A stretch of DNA of 39,323 bases, taken from Burkholderiales bacterium. Lineage in GTDB: Bacteria > Pseudomonadota > Gammaproteobacteria > Burkholderiales > JAEUOS01. The stretch is from positions 1 through 39,323 of the forward strand of contig JAEUOS010000161.1 in the NCBI GenBank assembly GCA_016790695.1, written 5' to 3'. The first letter of the stretch is position 1. Each line of letters begins with the position of its first letter. Positions 31,571 through 39,206 of the stretch are shown piece after piece. Under the pieces are notes generated by a model. The model was not told the DNA's origin. It saw only the letters and a list, made by a program, of their open reading frames with translations, and did no database searches. Position numbers and translations under genes: made by a program.

Positions 31571-31577
31571 GCGCCGG

Positions 31578-32102
31578 TCAGCCGATGCGCTTCAGGCGCG
31601 TCTTGTACTCGACGCCCTTGTCGACGTAGTGCTGCGCGTTGTAGCGCAGCATCGCCACCTGCTCGTCGGTGAGGGTGCGCAGGACCTTGGCGGGCGCGCC
31701 GACGATCAGCGAGCGCTCGGGAAACACCTTGCCCTCGGTGACCACGGCGCCGGCGCCGACCAGGCTGTCGCGGCCGATCACCGCGCCGTTCATCACCACC
31801 GCCTGGATCCCGACGAGGCTGTTGGCGCCGATGGTGCAGCCGTGCAGCATCGCCTGGTGGCCGATCGAGGCGCCATCGCCGATCGCGAGCGGGTAGCCCT
31901 CGTCGACGTGCAGCACCGCGCCCTCCTGGATGTTGACCGCCGCGCCCAGGGTGATCGCGGCGTTGTCGCCGCGGATCGATGCGCCGGGCCAGACGCTGGC
32001 CCCCTCGCCGAGCGTGACGCGGCCGATGATGGTCGCCTCCGGCGCCACGTAGGCGGACGCCGGGATCACCGGGGCGTCGTCGCCGAGCTGGTAGATGGCC
32101 AT
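31578..32102 (-). CDS. Gamma carbonic anhydrase family protein
   Basis: A 174-residue left-handed beta-helix protein with hexapeptide repeats (ATIIGRVTLGEGASVWPGA, then ASIRGDNAAITLG) through about residue 135 and a C-terminal helix (DEQVAMLRYNAQHYVDKG). The three zinc histidines are visible in VLHVDEG and GHQAMLHGC. It resembles YrdA, PaaY and CaiE. Some members act as thioesterases in CoA-dependent catabolism, others as weak carbonic anhydrases. GGGAGGGACAGC precedes the ATG. It is the last gene of the M20-Bug-gamma carbonic anhydrase operon. Confidence 0.92.
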   Translation of the reverse strand: MAIYQLGDDAPVIPASAYVAPEATIIGRVTLGEGASVWPGASIRGDNAAITLGAAVNIQEGAVLHVDEGYPLAIGDGASIGHQAMLHGCTIGANSLVGIQAVVMNGAVIGRDSLVGAGAVVTEGKVFPERSLIVGAPAKVLRTLTDEQVAMLRYNAQHYVDKGVEYKTRLKRIG

Positions 32103-32130
32103 GCTGTCCCTCCCTGGCTGCCGCGGCCGG

Positions 32131-33096
32131 CTACTGGGGCTTGAGGCCGGCGTCGCGCGCGATCCGGCCGAAGATCGCGCTCCAGTCGAGATAGCGCTGG
32201 CGCAGTTCCTCCGGCGTGCTCGAGGTCGGCACCGAGCCGGTCTTGACGAGCCGTTCGCGCAGGTCCGGCGCCGCGAGGCTCGCGACCATCGCCTTGTTGA
32301 GCACCTCGACCACCTCGCGCCGCATCCCGGCCGGCCCCATGACGCTGCGCCAGGCCGGCATCTCGTAGTTCGGCAGGCCCGCCTCGATCATCGTCGGCAC
32401 CTCGGGCAGGAGTTCCGAGCGCGCGCGCCCCGTGGTGGCGAGCACGCGCAGCTTGTCCTTCTGCGCGGCCGCGTTGACCACCGCGGGAAAGCAGTAGTCG
32501 AGGCGCCCCGCCATCAGGTCGACCAGCGCGTCCGGAATCGACTTGTACGCGACCTCGACCGCGTCGATGCCGGCCATGCGGTTGAACAGCATCGCGGCCC
32601 AGTACGGGATCTGCCCCGGGCCGAGGGTGCCGAAGGTGAGCTTGCCGGGCTGGCTCTTCGCGTGCGCGATGAACTCGCGCACCGTGCGCGCCGGCAGGTG
32701 GTGGCCGGCGACGAACGACCAGGGCACGGTCTCGATCAGCGAGATCGGCGTGAAGTCGCGCTGCAGGTCGTAGCCGAGGTTGGCGTTGACATAGTGGGCG
32801 CCGGCCATCGACCCGCCGGCGAGCAGCAGGGTGTAGCCGTCGGGCGCGGCCTTGGCGACGTAGTTCTGGCCGATCGCGCCGCCCGCGCCGGGCCGGTTCT
32901 CGACCACCATCTGCTGGCCGAGCACCTCGCTCATCTTGGTCGCGAGCAGGCGCGCGGGGATGTCGTCGCCGCCGCCGGCCGCGGCGGCGACGACCAGGCG
33001 CACCGGCCGGACCGGAAAGGCCTGGGCGCGCGCCGCCAGCGGCCCGGCGAGAGCGCCGGCGGCGGCGGACAGGAGGAGCTTGCGGCGGGTGTTCAT
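32131..33096 (-). CDS. Bug/TctC-family periplasmic receptor (second)
   Basis: A 321-residue receptor. The signal peptide (MNTRRKLLLSAAAGALAG, then ARAQA) starts with a Tat-like Arg-Arg-Lys. Mature-protein marks are FPVRPVRLVVAAAAGGGDDIPAR, ENRPGAGGAIGQNYVAKAAPDGYTLLLAG and VAYKSIPDALVDLMAGRLDYCF. The binding loop has Gly-Asp-Asp in place of the Ser-Ser-Asp seen in the first Bug protein of this window, so the ligands probably differ. It begins eight bases after the M20 amidohydrolase stop, and the two are surely co-transcribed. Confidence 0.92.
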   Translation of the reverse strand: MNTRRKLLLSAAAGALAGPLAARAQAFPVRPVRLVVAAAAGGGDDIPARLLATKMSEVLGQQMVVENRPGAGGAIGQNYVAKAAPDGYTLLLAGGSMAGAHYVNANLGYDLQRDFTPISLIETVPWSFVAGHHLPARTVREFIAHAKSQPGKLTFGTLGPGQIPYWAAMLFNRMAGIDAVEVAYKSIPDALVDLMAGRLDYCFPAVVNAAAQKDKLRVLATTGRARSELLPEVPTMIEAGLPNYEMPAWRSVMGPAGMRREVVEVLNKAMVASLAAPDLRERLVKTGSVPTSSTPEELRQRYLDWSAIFGRIARDAGLKPQ

Positions 33097-33104
33097 GCGG
33101 GACC

Positions 33105-34310
33105 TCACGGTGGCGGGGACGACGGGGGCGCGCGCCGGGAGGCCGCGCGCGCCAGGCGGGTCTCGACGATGCGCGCGAACACGCTCGCGCCGAGCGGCAG
33201 CGCGGCATCGTTGAAGTCGTAGGACGGATTGTGCACTTCGCAGGCGAGTTCGCCGTCGCCGTTGCCGATGTTGAAGTAGCAGCCCGGCACCTTCTCGAGC
33301 ATGAACGAGAAGTCCTCCGAGGCGACGATCAGGTTGGGATTGCGGTTGACGTTGTCCTCGCCGGCCACCTCCGCGCACACGCCGGCGACGAACGCCGCCT
33401 CGCGCGGGTCGTTGACGGTCGGCGCGAAGATGGTCCGGAAGTCGACGGCCGCGGTGGCGCCGAAGGTTTCCGCGGTGCCGCGCGCGATGCGCCGCATGCG
33501 CTCCTCGATCAGCGCCATCACCTCGCGCGTGAACGCGCGCACCGTGCCCGACAGGCGCACGGTCTGCGGGATCACGTTGTAGGCGTCGCCGCCGCGGATC
33601 ATGGTCACCGACACCACCGCCGCGTCCAGGGGCCGCACGTTGCGCGACACGATGCTCTGCAGCGCGATCGACAGGTGCGATGCCGCCAGCACCGGATCGA
33701 TGCCCGACTCCGGACGCGCGCCGTGCGCGCCGCGGCCGGTGATGTCGATGTCGAAATAGGCGCCGCCGGCCATCATCGGCCCGGCGCGCACGGCCAGCTT
33801 GCCCAGCGGCAGCCCGGGCCGGTTGTGCATGCCGTAGATGGCGTCGCAGGGGAAGCGCTCGAACAGCCCGTCGTCGATCATCGCGCGCGCCCCGCCCAGG
33901 CCCTCCTCGGCCGGCTGGAAGATGAAATTGACCGTGCCGTCGAAGCGCCGGGTGCGCGCGAGGTACTGCGCCGCGCCCAGCAGCATCGCGGTGTGGCCGT
34001 CGTGCCCGCAGGCGTGCATGCGCCCGTCGTGGGTCGAGCGGTGCGCGAACGCGTTCGCCTCGACGATCGGCAGCGCGTCCATGTCCGCGCGCAGGCCCAC
34101 CGCGCGCCGCGCGCTGCCCGCGCGCAGCACGCCGACCACGCCGGTGCGGCCGACCCCGCGATGCACCTTGAGGCCGAACGCCTCGAGCCGGGCCGCGACC
34201 AGGTCGGCGGTGCGCCGCTCCTCGAAGCCCAGTTCGGGATGCGCGTGGATGTCGCGCCGCCATGCCTGCATCTGCGCCGCGCCGGCGACGATGTCGTCGA
34301 TCAGTGCCAA
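33105..34310 (-). CDS. M20-family amidohydrolase/aminoacylase
   Basis: A 401-residue zinc hydrolase of the M20D group (hippurate hydrolase, N-acyl-amino-acid hydrolase). Marks are [49 protein letters not shown] (metal His and Asp), [20 protein letters not shown] (catalytic Glu-Glu), [14 protein letters not shown] and [10 protein letters not shown]. The start is TTG at 34310, supported by GGAGGA six bases upstream; the next ATG falls inside the first conserved segment. It heads the operon with the second Bug receptor and the gamma carbonic anhydrase. It would release a carboxylic acid and an amine from an N-acylated substrate. Confidence 0.9.
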   Translation of the reverse strand: MALIDDIVAGAAQMQAWRRDIHAHPELGFEERRTADLVAARLEAFGLKVHRGVGRTGVVGVLRAGSARRAVGLRADMDALPIVEANAFAHRSTHDGRMHACGHDGHTAMLLGAAQYLARTRRFDGTVNFIFQPAEEGLGGARAMIDDGLFERFPCDAIYGMHNRPGLPLGKLAVRAGPMMAGGAYFDIDITGRGAHGARPESGIDPVLAASHLSIALQSIVSRNVRPLDAAVVSVTMIRGGDAYNVIPQTVRLSGTVRAFTREVMALIEERMRRIARGTAETFGATAAVDFRTIFAPTVNDPREAAFVAGVCAEVAGEDNVNRNPNLIVASEDFSFMLEKVPGCYFNIGNGDGELACEVHNPSYDFNDAALPLGASVFARIVETRLARAASRRAPPSSPPP

Positions 34311-34491
34311 GCCGTCCTCCTCCCCAGGTTGCCGCCGCGCCGGCGGAATCCGCGCCGCGCATTGTCCCACCAACCCGGGCGGCCGGGCGCGCCTGCCGGC
34401 GGCGGCCGCACTGCCGCCGCGGCACGCCGCAGCGGCCGTCCGAATTGCAGTATCTTTGCGCACTTTCCACGCCCCGACATCGGAGATCCCC

Positions 34492-35967
34492 ATGGACCGC
34501 ATCGATCCCAAGCTTCTGGCCGCCGCGCAGGCGACCTACACCGACACCCATCTGTTCATCGACGGCGCCTGGGTCGCGGGCAGCGGCGGGCGCACCCTGC
34601 CGGTGGTCGACCCCGCGACCGGCGAGCAGATCGCGACGGTGGCGCGCGCCGAGATCGCCGACCTCGACCGCGCGCTCGCGGCCGCCGCGCGCGGCTTCGC
34701 CACCTGGCGCAAGGTGCCGGCGTTCGACCGCTACAAGGTCATGCGCAAGGCCGCCGACCTCGTGCGCGAGCGCGCCGAAGGCATCGCCCGCCTGATGACG
34801 ACCGAGCAGGGCAAGCCGCTCGCCGAGGCCAAGCTCGAGACCCTGGCCGCGGCCGACCTGATCGACTGGTTCGCCGAGGAGGGCCGGCGCGCCTACGGGC
34901 GCGTCGTGCCGCCGCGCGCCGACGGCGTGCAGCAGGTCGTGATCAAGGAGCCGGTCGGCCCGGTGGCGGCGTTCACGCCGTGGAACTTCCCGATCAACCA
35001 GGTGGTGCGCAAGCTCTCCGCCGCCGTCGCCACCGGCTGCTCGATCATCGTCAAGGCGCCCGAGGAGACGCCGGCGTCGCCGGCGCAGCTGATCCAGGCG
35101 TTCATCGACGCCGGCGTGCCGCCGGGCGTGATCAACCTCGTCTATGGCGTCCCGGCGGAGATCTCCGAGTACCTGATCGCCAGCCCGATCATCCGCAAGA
35201 TCACCTTCACCGGCTCCACCCCGGTCGGCAAGCACCTCGCGGCGCTCGCCGGCACCCACATGAAGCGCTCGACGATGGAACTCGGCGGCCACGCGCCGGC
35301 GATCGTGTTCGACGACGCCGACATCGAGCGCGCGGCCAAGCTGCTTGCGGGCGCCAAGTTCCGCAATGCGGGCCAGGTGTGCGTCTCGCCGACCCGCTTC
35401 CTGGTGCAGGAGAAGGCGTACGGCCGCTTCCTCGAGGTGTTCACCCAGGTCGCGCAGGGCCTCAAGGTCGGCCCCGGTCTCGAGCCCGCGTCGCAGATGG
35501 GGCCGCTGGCCAACGCGCGCCGCGTCGCCGCGATGGAGCGCATCGTCGAGGACGCGGTGTCCAAGGGCGCGAAGGTGGCCACCGGCGGCAAGCGCATCGG
35601 CAGCCGCGGCAACTTCTTCGAGCCCACCGTGCTCACCGACGTGCCGATGAACGCGCGCATCATGAACGACGAGCCGTTCGGCCCGGTCGCGCCGATCGCC
35701 CCGTTCAAGGACTTCGACGCGGTCGTCGCCGAGGCGAATCGCCTGCCGTGGGGCCTGGCCGCCTACGCCTACACGTCGAGCCTCAAGACCGCCAACGCGA
35801 TCGGGGCCGCCTTCGAGTCCGGCATGGTGGCGATCAACCACCACGGCCTGGCGCTGCCGGAGATCCATTTCGGCGGGGTCAAGGACTCCGGCTACGGCTC
35901 CGAGGGCGGCGCCGACGCGATCGAGGCCTACCTCAACACCAAGCTCATCACCCAGGTCGGGGTGTGA
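34492..35967 (+). CDS. NAD(P)-dependent aldehyde dehydrogenase
   Basis: A 491-residue aldehyde dehydrogenase close to the succinate-semialdehyde dehydrogenase (GabD) group. Cofactor and active-site marks are [21 protein letters not shown] (with the oxyanion Asn), [29 protein letters not shown], the general base in [16 protein letters not shown] and the nucleophile in [16 protein letters not shown]. The ending [13 protein letters not shown] follows the family. It oxidises a semialdehyde or aldehyde to the acid. It diverges from the M20 operon across a 181-base gap that has no TTATCG operator and only a weak -10-like TATCTT at 34451-34456. Confidence 0.92.
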   Translation: MDRIDPKLLAAAQATYTDTHLFIDGAWVAGSGGRTLPVVDPATGEQIATVARAEIADLDRALAAAARGFATWRKVPAFDRYKVMRKAADLVRERAEGIARLMTTEQGKPLAEAKLETLAAADLIDWFAEEGRRAYGRVVPPRADGVQQVVIKEPVGPVAAFTPWNFPINQVVRKLSAAVATGCSIIVKAPEETPASPAQLIQAFIDAGVPPGVINLVYGVPAEISEYLIASPIIRKITFTGSTPVGKHLAALAGTHMKRSTMELGGHAPAIVFDDADIERAAKLLAGAKFRNAGQVCVSPTRFLVQEKAYGRFLEVFTQVAQGLKVGPGLEPASQMGPLANARRVAAMERIVEDAVSKGAKVATGGKRIGSRGNFFEPTVLTDVPMNARIMNDEPFGPVAPIAPFKDFDAVVAEANRLPWGLAAYAYTSSLKTANAIGAAFESGMVAINHHGLALPEIHFGGVKDSGYGSEGGADAIEAYLNTKLITQVGV

Positions 35968-35972
35968 GCGCG

Positions 35973-35995
35973 GGCCCGGCGCACGGCGCCGGGCC
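35973..35995 (+). terminator. Perfect 10-bp hairpin after the aldehyde dehydrogenase gene
   Basis: GGCCCGGCGC and GCGCCGGGCC form perfect ten-base arms around ACG, five bases after the stop codon, in the 37-base gap before the ATP-grasp-like gene. There is no U-tract. It could terminate, attenuate or stabilise the 3' end of the upstream message. Confidence 0.5.
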
Positions 35996-36004
35996 GCCGG
36001 CCGC

Positions 36005-37237
36005 ATGAGCCCGGACGCGCAGGCCGCGTTCCGCGCCGCGCTGACGGGCGCCGGCGTGCCCGGCGCGTTCACGGTCACGGCGTTCGCGCAGGTCGTGCCG
36101 CGCGCGGTGCTCGACGCCATCGCCGAGTTCGTGCGCGTGTTCGACCGCGTCACCGCGCGGCCGGCCTGGCAGCAGCTCGCGACCCGCGACGCGCCGCCGC
36201 TGGCCCGCGCGCCGCGCACCGAGGCCTGCTTCTTCAGCGCCTGGGACATCCACCTGCCGCCGGGCCGGCCGGCGGACTGGCGCCTGATCGAGTTCAACGA
36301 CAACGGCTCGGGCATGCTGCTGGCCGCGCACATCAACGCCGCCTTTCATGCGCTCGGCGGCACCGCCCCGGGGCCGGCACCGGAGCCGCCGCTCGCCCCG
36401 GAGCGCCTGCTCGAGCGCATCGATGCCATCGTCGCCGACGAGGCGCTGCGCTTCTTCGGCCGGCCGGCCGGCGCCGGCTTCCTGATCGTCGACGCGGCCG
36501 AGGTGCTGGCCGGCGGCCGCTTCCGCGCCGAGCTCGACCTGCTCGGCGCCGACTGGCGCCGGCGCGGCCGCACGGTCGTCATCGCCGCCCCCGAGGAACT
36601 GCACTGGGACGGCACGCGCCTGAGCGCGCGCGGCGTGCCGGTCGAGTTCGTGGTCAACCGCTGCACCGACTTCCACTGGGAGGGCGGCGCGTTCGCGGCC
36701 CTGCGCGCGGCCTATGCGAGCGGCACCGTCTACGTCGCGCCCAATCCGTTCAGCTACGCCACGCGCAGCGACAAGGCGACGCTCGCGCTCCTGTCGCGCG
36801 CGGACCGCGATGCGGAGACCGGCATCACCGCGGCGGAGCGCGCGGTCCTGCGCGCCCGGGTGCCGGAGACGCTGCTGCTGGACCGCGACAACGTCGCGGC
36901 GATCGCCGCGCGCAAGCACGCGTACTTCTTCAAGCCCGCGCACGGCTTCGCCAGCCACGGCGTGCACGCGGCGGCCGAGGTCGGCGCCGCGCGCCTGCGG
37001 CGCCTGCTGCGCGACGGCGTGCCCTACGTCGCCCAGGCGCTGGTCCCGAAGGCCACGGCCGCCGACCCGGCCAGCGGCCGCACGCTGTGGACCGACCTGC
37101 GGGTCTGGGCCTGGCGCGGCGAGATCCTGATGCTCTCGGGGCGCGCCTCGACCCACCCGCACCGCGTCGCGCTGGCGCCGCCGGGCGGCTGGATCCCCAC
37201 CTACGCGGGCGCGCGCGGCGCGCCGGACGCGGGGTAG
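36005..37237 (+). CDS. ATP-grasp-like protein of unknown function
   Basis: A 410-residue protein that I cannot assign to a named family. Features suggest an ATP-grasp or glutathionylspermidine-synthase-like ligase fold. WRLIEFNDNGSGMLLAAHINAAF (about residues 95-117) resembles the Glu-Asn-containing N-terminal loop of such ligases, VPVEFVVNRCTDFHWEGGAF lies near the middle, YFFKPAHGFASHGVHAA resembles the phosphate-binding Lys-Pro segment, and VPYVAQALVPK the adenine-binding strand. No signal peptide or membrane segment. No clear ribosome-binding site precedes the ATG. It follows the aldehyde dehydrogenase across a hairpin and converges with the monooxygenase gene 12 bases away. If the fold is right, it would join a carboxylate to an amine at the cost of ATP. 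Confidence 0.7.
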   Translation: MSPDAQAAFRAALTGAGVPGAFTVTAFAQVVPRAVLDAIAEFVRVFDRVTARPAWQQLATRDAPPLARAPRTEACFFSAWDIHLPPGRPADWRLIEFNDNGSGMLLAAHINAAFHALGGTAPGPAPEPPLAPERLLERIDAIVADEALRFFGRPAGAGFLIVDAAEVLAGGRFRAELDLLGADWRRRGRTVVIAAPEELHWDGTRLSARGVPVEFVVNRCTDFHWEGGAFAALRAAYASGTVYVAPNPFSYATRSDKATLALLSRADRDAETGITAAERAVLRARVPETLLLDRDNVAAIAARKHAYFFKPAHGFASHGVHAAAEVGAARLRRLLRDGVPYVAQALVPKATAADPASGRTLWTDLRVWAWRGEILMLSGRASTHPHRVALAPPGGWIPTYAGARGAPDAG

Positions 37238-37249
37238 GCGCCGGCGCCG

Positions 37250-38458
37250 CTACAGCGTCGGGTTGTGGACCGTGCCGCCGAGGGTCGCGAGGCCCCAGGC
37301 GCTCGCATGCGCGTCGAGGCTGAAGTTGATGTGCGCGGCCGCCGCGTGCTGGTCGCGATAGATGCGCTCCATCGCGCCGCGCGTGTACAGGCCGTTGGCG
37401 CCGGCCAGCGCATAGAGCGTGTCGACGCAGTCGGTGGCGAGCTTCATCGCGTAGGCGCAATTGCGCTTCTGCTTGAGCCGGTAGGCCAGGTCGGGCTCGA
37501 CGCCCGCCTCGGCCATGCGCTGCGCCTCGATGCAGTCGTTGCGCGCCATCAGGCGCGCGGCCTCCAGGTGCGCGCCGGCGAGGCCGACGCGCGCCTGCAC
37601 CGTGCCGAGGTCGCGCATCCTGAGCGTGGTGTAGCTGGTGCTGCGCTCGCGCACCATCGCGGTCACCGCGTCGAACATCGCCTGCGCGTTGCCGATCGTG
37701 GTGCCGAGGATGCAGTGCGCGGCCAGGCCGCCGAACGGGATGCGGTACACCGCCGCCGGGTTGGTGCGCCAGCCCGGAAAGCCCTCCTGGCGGCCGCGCA
37801 GCATCGACAGCGCGCGGTGCTCGGGCACGAACACGCGCTCGCACCGGACCGACATGCTGCCGGTGCCGGACAGGCCCATGACCTGCCAGTCGTCGATGAT
37901 CTCGTAGTCCGACTGCGGCACCACGCACATGCGATAGTCGGCCGGCTTGCCGTCGGCGCCGCGCACGATGCACGCGAGCATGTTCCAGGTCGAGTTGCCC
38001 ACGCCCGAGGAGAAGTTCCAGTGCCCCGAGAGCAGGATGCCGCCGTCGACCACCTCGCCCCGGCCCTGCGGGTAGGCGATGCCCGAGGCGATGTACATGT
38101 CCGGGTTGGCGCCCCAGATCTCGGCCTGGGCGCGCTCGTCGTACAGCGCGAGCATCCAGTGATGGATCGCGATGTTCGCGAGCGTCCACGAGGTCGAGGC
38201 GCAGCCGCGCGCGATCATGTCGGTGATGTCGACGATGATCGAGAAGTCGAGCTCCATGCCGCCCCAGCGCCGCGGCTGCAGGATGCGCATCAGCCCGGCG
38301 CGGTCGAGGTCGGCGACGGTCTCGGGCAGCAGCGCGCGCGCCGCCTCGCTCGCGCCGGCGCGCGCGGCGAGCGCCGGCACCAGCGCCTGCGCGCGGCGCA
38401 GCGCCTCGTCGTAGGCGACATCGGCGAAGTCCAGGCGGGGGGTGGCGGGGGCGTTCAT
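37250..38458 (-). CDS. Flavin-dependent monooxygenase, acyl-CoA dehydrogenase fold
   Basis: A 402-residue member of the group D flavin monooxygenases (HpaB-C2/HsaA-like), which share the acyl-CoA dehydrogenase fold but hydroxylate aromatics with reduced flavin. Marks are LMRILQPRRWGGMELDFS, ARGCASTSWTLANIAIHHW, LSGHWNFSSGVGNSTW, DDWQVMGLSGTGSMSV and the C-terminal ANGLYTRGAMERIYRDQHAAAAHINFS. The catalytic Glu of true acyl-CoA dehydrogenases is not evident at the usual C-terminal place. GGAGAACCGC precedes the ATG. It lies 31 bases after a VOC gene in the same operon. No flavin reductase partner is seen inside the window. Confidence 0.88.
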   Translation of the reverse strand: MNAPATPRLDFADVAYDEALRRAQALVPALAARAGASEAARALLPETVADLDRAGLMRILQPRRWGGMELDFSIIVDITDMIARGCASTSWTLANIAIHHWMLALYDERAQAEIWGANPDMYIASGIAYPQGRGEVVDGGILLSGHWNFSSGVGNSTWNMLACIVRGADGKPADYRMCVVPQSDYEIIDDWQVMGLSGTGSMSVRCERVFVPEHRALSMLRGRQEGFPGWRTNPAAVYRIPFGGLAAHCILGTTIGNAQAMFDAVTAMVRERSTSYTTLRMRDLGTVQARVGLAGAHLEAARLMARNDCIEAQRMAEAGVEPDLAYRLKQKRNCAYAMKLATDCVDTLYALAGANGLYTRGAMERIYRDQHAAAAHINFSLDAHASAWGLATLGGTVHNPTL

Positions 38459-38489
38459 GCGGTTCTCCGGGGGGCGGTTGCGGGGGGCC

Positions 38490-38948
38490 TCAGTTCGCGC
38501 GCGGCATCTCGGCGTAGTTCTCGGCCCAGTCCGGCATCGTCGTCAGGCCGAAGAAATTGAGCTCGAGCGTGAGCCCGTCGGGATCGCGCACGAAGATCTG
38601 GAACAGGTTGGACTCCGGCAGCGCGCGCGCCCACCAGTCGCAGCCGAGGCGGGTGAAGCGCGCGCGGAACTCGTCGGGGTCGGCGGCCGCGAACGCGATG
38701 TGGTCGACCACGCCGGTGTTGTCGCGCGCCGCATGCGTCGGCGTGCCCTTGTAGTAGAGCGCGGCGTTGGGCACCTCGCGCGGCGCCATGTGCACCCAGA
38801 TCTTGTCGCCGCGGCCGAGCCAGGCACCGGGGAACGGGAAGTCCGGGCGCGGCATCTCGGTCAGGTCGAGCACGTCGCAATAGAAGCGCTTGGTCTTCTC
38901 CAGATCGTTGGCGAGCAGCAGGTAGTGGTTGAGGTCGACCAGCGGCAT
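38490..38948 (-). CDS. Single-domain VOC/glyoxalase-family protein
   Basis: A 152-residue vicinal-oxygen-chelate protein. Metal-ligand positions are His8 (DLNHYLLLANDLEKTKRFY), the His in GVVDHIAFAAAD and the Glu in DGLTLELNFFG, the usual His-His-Glu triad. One module only, so it likely works as a dimer like glyoxalase I or a fosfomycin-resistance-type protein. AAGGAGCCTCCC precedes the ATG. It heads an operon with the flavin monooxygenase, and the upstream region holds a five-unit repeat, a possible leader ORF and operator site E. It may open or rearrange the product of the monooxygenase. Confidence 0.9.
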   Translation of the reverse strand: MPLVDLNHYLLLANDLEKTKRFYCDVLDLTEMPRPDFPFPGAWLGRGDKIWVHMAPREVPNAALYYKGTPTHAARDNTGVVDHIAFAAADPDEFRARFTRLGCDWWARALPESNLFQIFVRDPDGLTLELNFFGLTTMPDWAENYAEMPRAN

Positions 38949-39076
38949 GGGAGGCTCCTTGATGACAGGAAGGCGGACAGGAAGGCGGACAGGACGGAGG
39001 AAAAAGCGGCGGACAGGACGCGGCGAGGGCTGCAGGGACGACGGCCGTGACGACGGCGGCCGCGCAAGAATCTCAT
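38861..39076 (-). CDS. Possible 71-residue leader ORF
   Basis: An ATG at 39076 follows a near-perfect ribosome-binding site AAGGAGG (39084-39090) with seven bases between. It opens a frame reading MRFLRGRRRHGRRPCSPRR, then a hydrophobic stretch VLSAAFSSVLSAFLSAFLSS encoded by the 12-base repeats, and runs past the VOC start out of frame, ending at 38861. The basic start plus hydrophobic core resembles a small membrane or signal-like peptide. The final 40 residues are encoded by the VOC gene in another frame and look like chance. It could be a leader peptide that couples translation to the VOC gene, or chance. No homologue is recognised. Confidence 0.3.
   Translation of the reverse strand: MRFLRGRRRHGRRPCSPRRVLSAAFSSVLSAFLSAFLSSRSLPCRWSTSTTTCCSPTIWRRPSASIATCST
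38964..39023 (-). repeat. Five tandem 12-bp repeats upstream of the VOC gene
   Basis: Five adjacent 12-base units (GACAGGAAGGCG twice exactly, GACAGGACGGAG, the diverged GAAAAAGCGGCG, and GACAGGACGCGG). They begin 16 bases upstream of the VOC ATG and end 67 bases before operator site E. The number, period and position match the array near site D although the base sequence differs. Confidence 0.8.
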
Positions 39077-39089
39077 ATTTTGCCCTCCT

Positions 39090-39103
39090 TGATCAAGCGA
39101 TAA
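39090..39103 (-). promoter_or_regulatory. TTATCG operator, site E
   Basis: On the minus strand the site reads TTATCGCTTGATCA and is flanked by TGTT/AGGAGG, so it abuts the ribosome-binding site of the possible leader ORF. It lies in the 258-base gap between the minus-strand VOC-monooxygenase operon and the plus-strand gene that starts at 39207. On the plus strand the downstream flank is CGATAAACAA, as at site B. Confidence 0.58.
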
Positions 39104-39206
39104 ACAAGGCTCGCGCGAACTGCCGCGCAAACACCCGCCTTCTCCGCCGATCGCGCCGCCGCCGCGCGGCGCAGGATGTGCGCCGACGCCTTTCCGAGTC
39201 TTCGCC

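Noticed and set aside
32131..36336. A 1401-codon open frame on the minus strand spanning the Bug receptor, the M20 gene and the aldehyde dehydrogenase region.
   Set aside because: It is read-through in G+C-rich DNA. Only its last 321 codons, from the signal peptide start at 33096, encode a recognisable protein; the rest is antisense or out of frame to well-supported genes.
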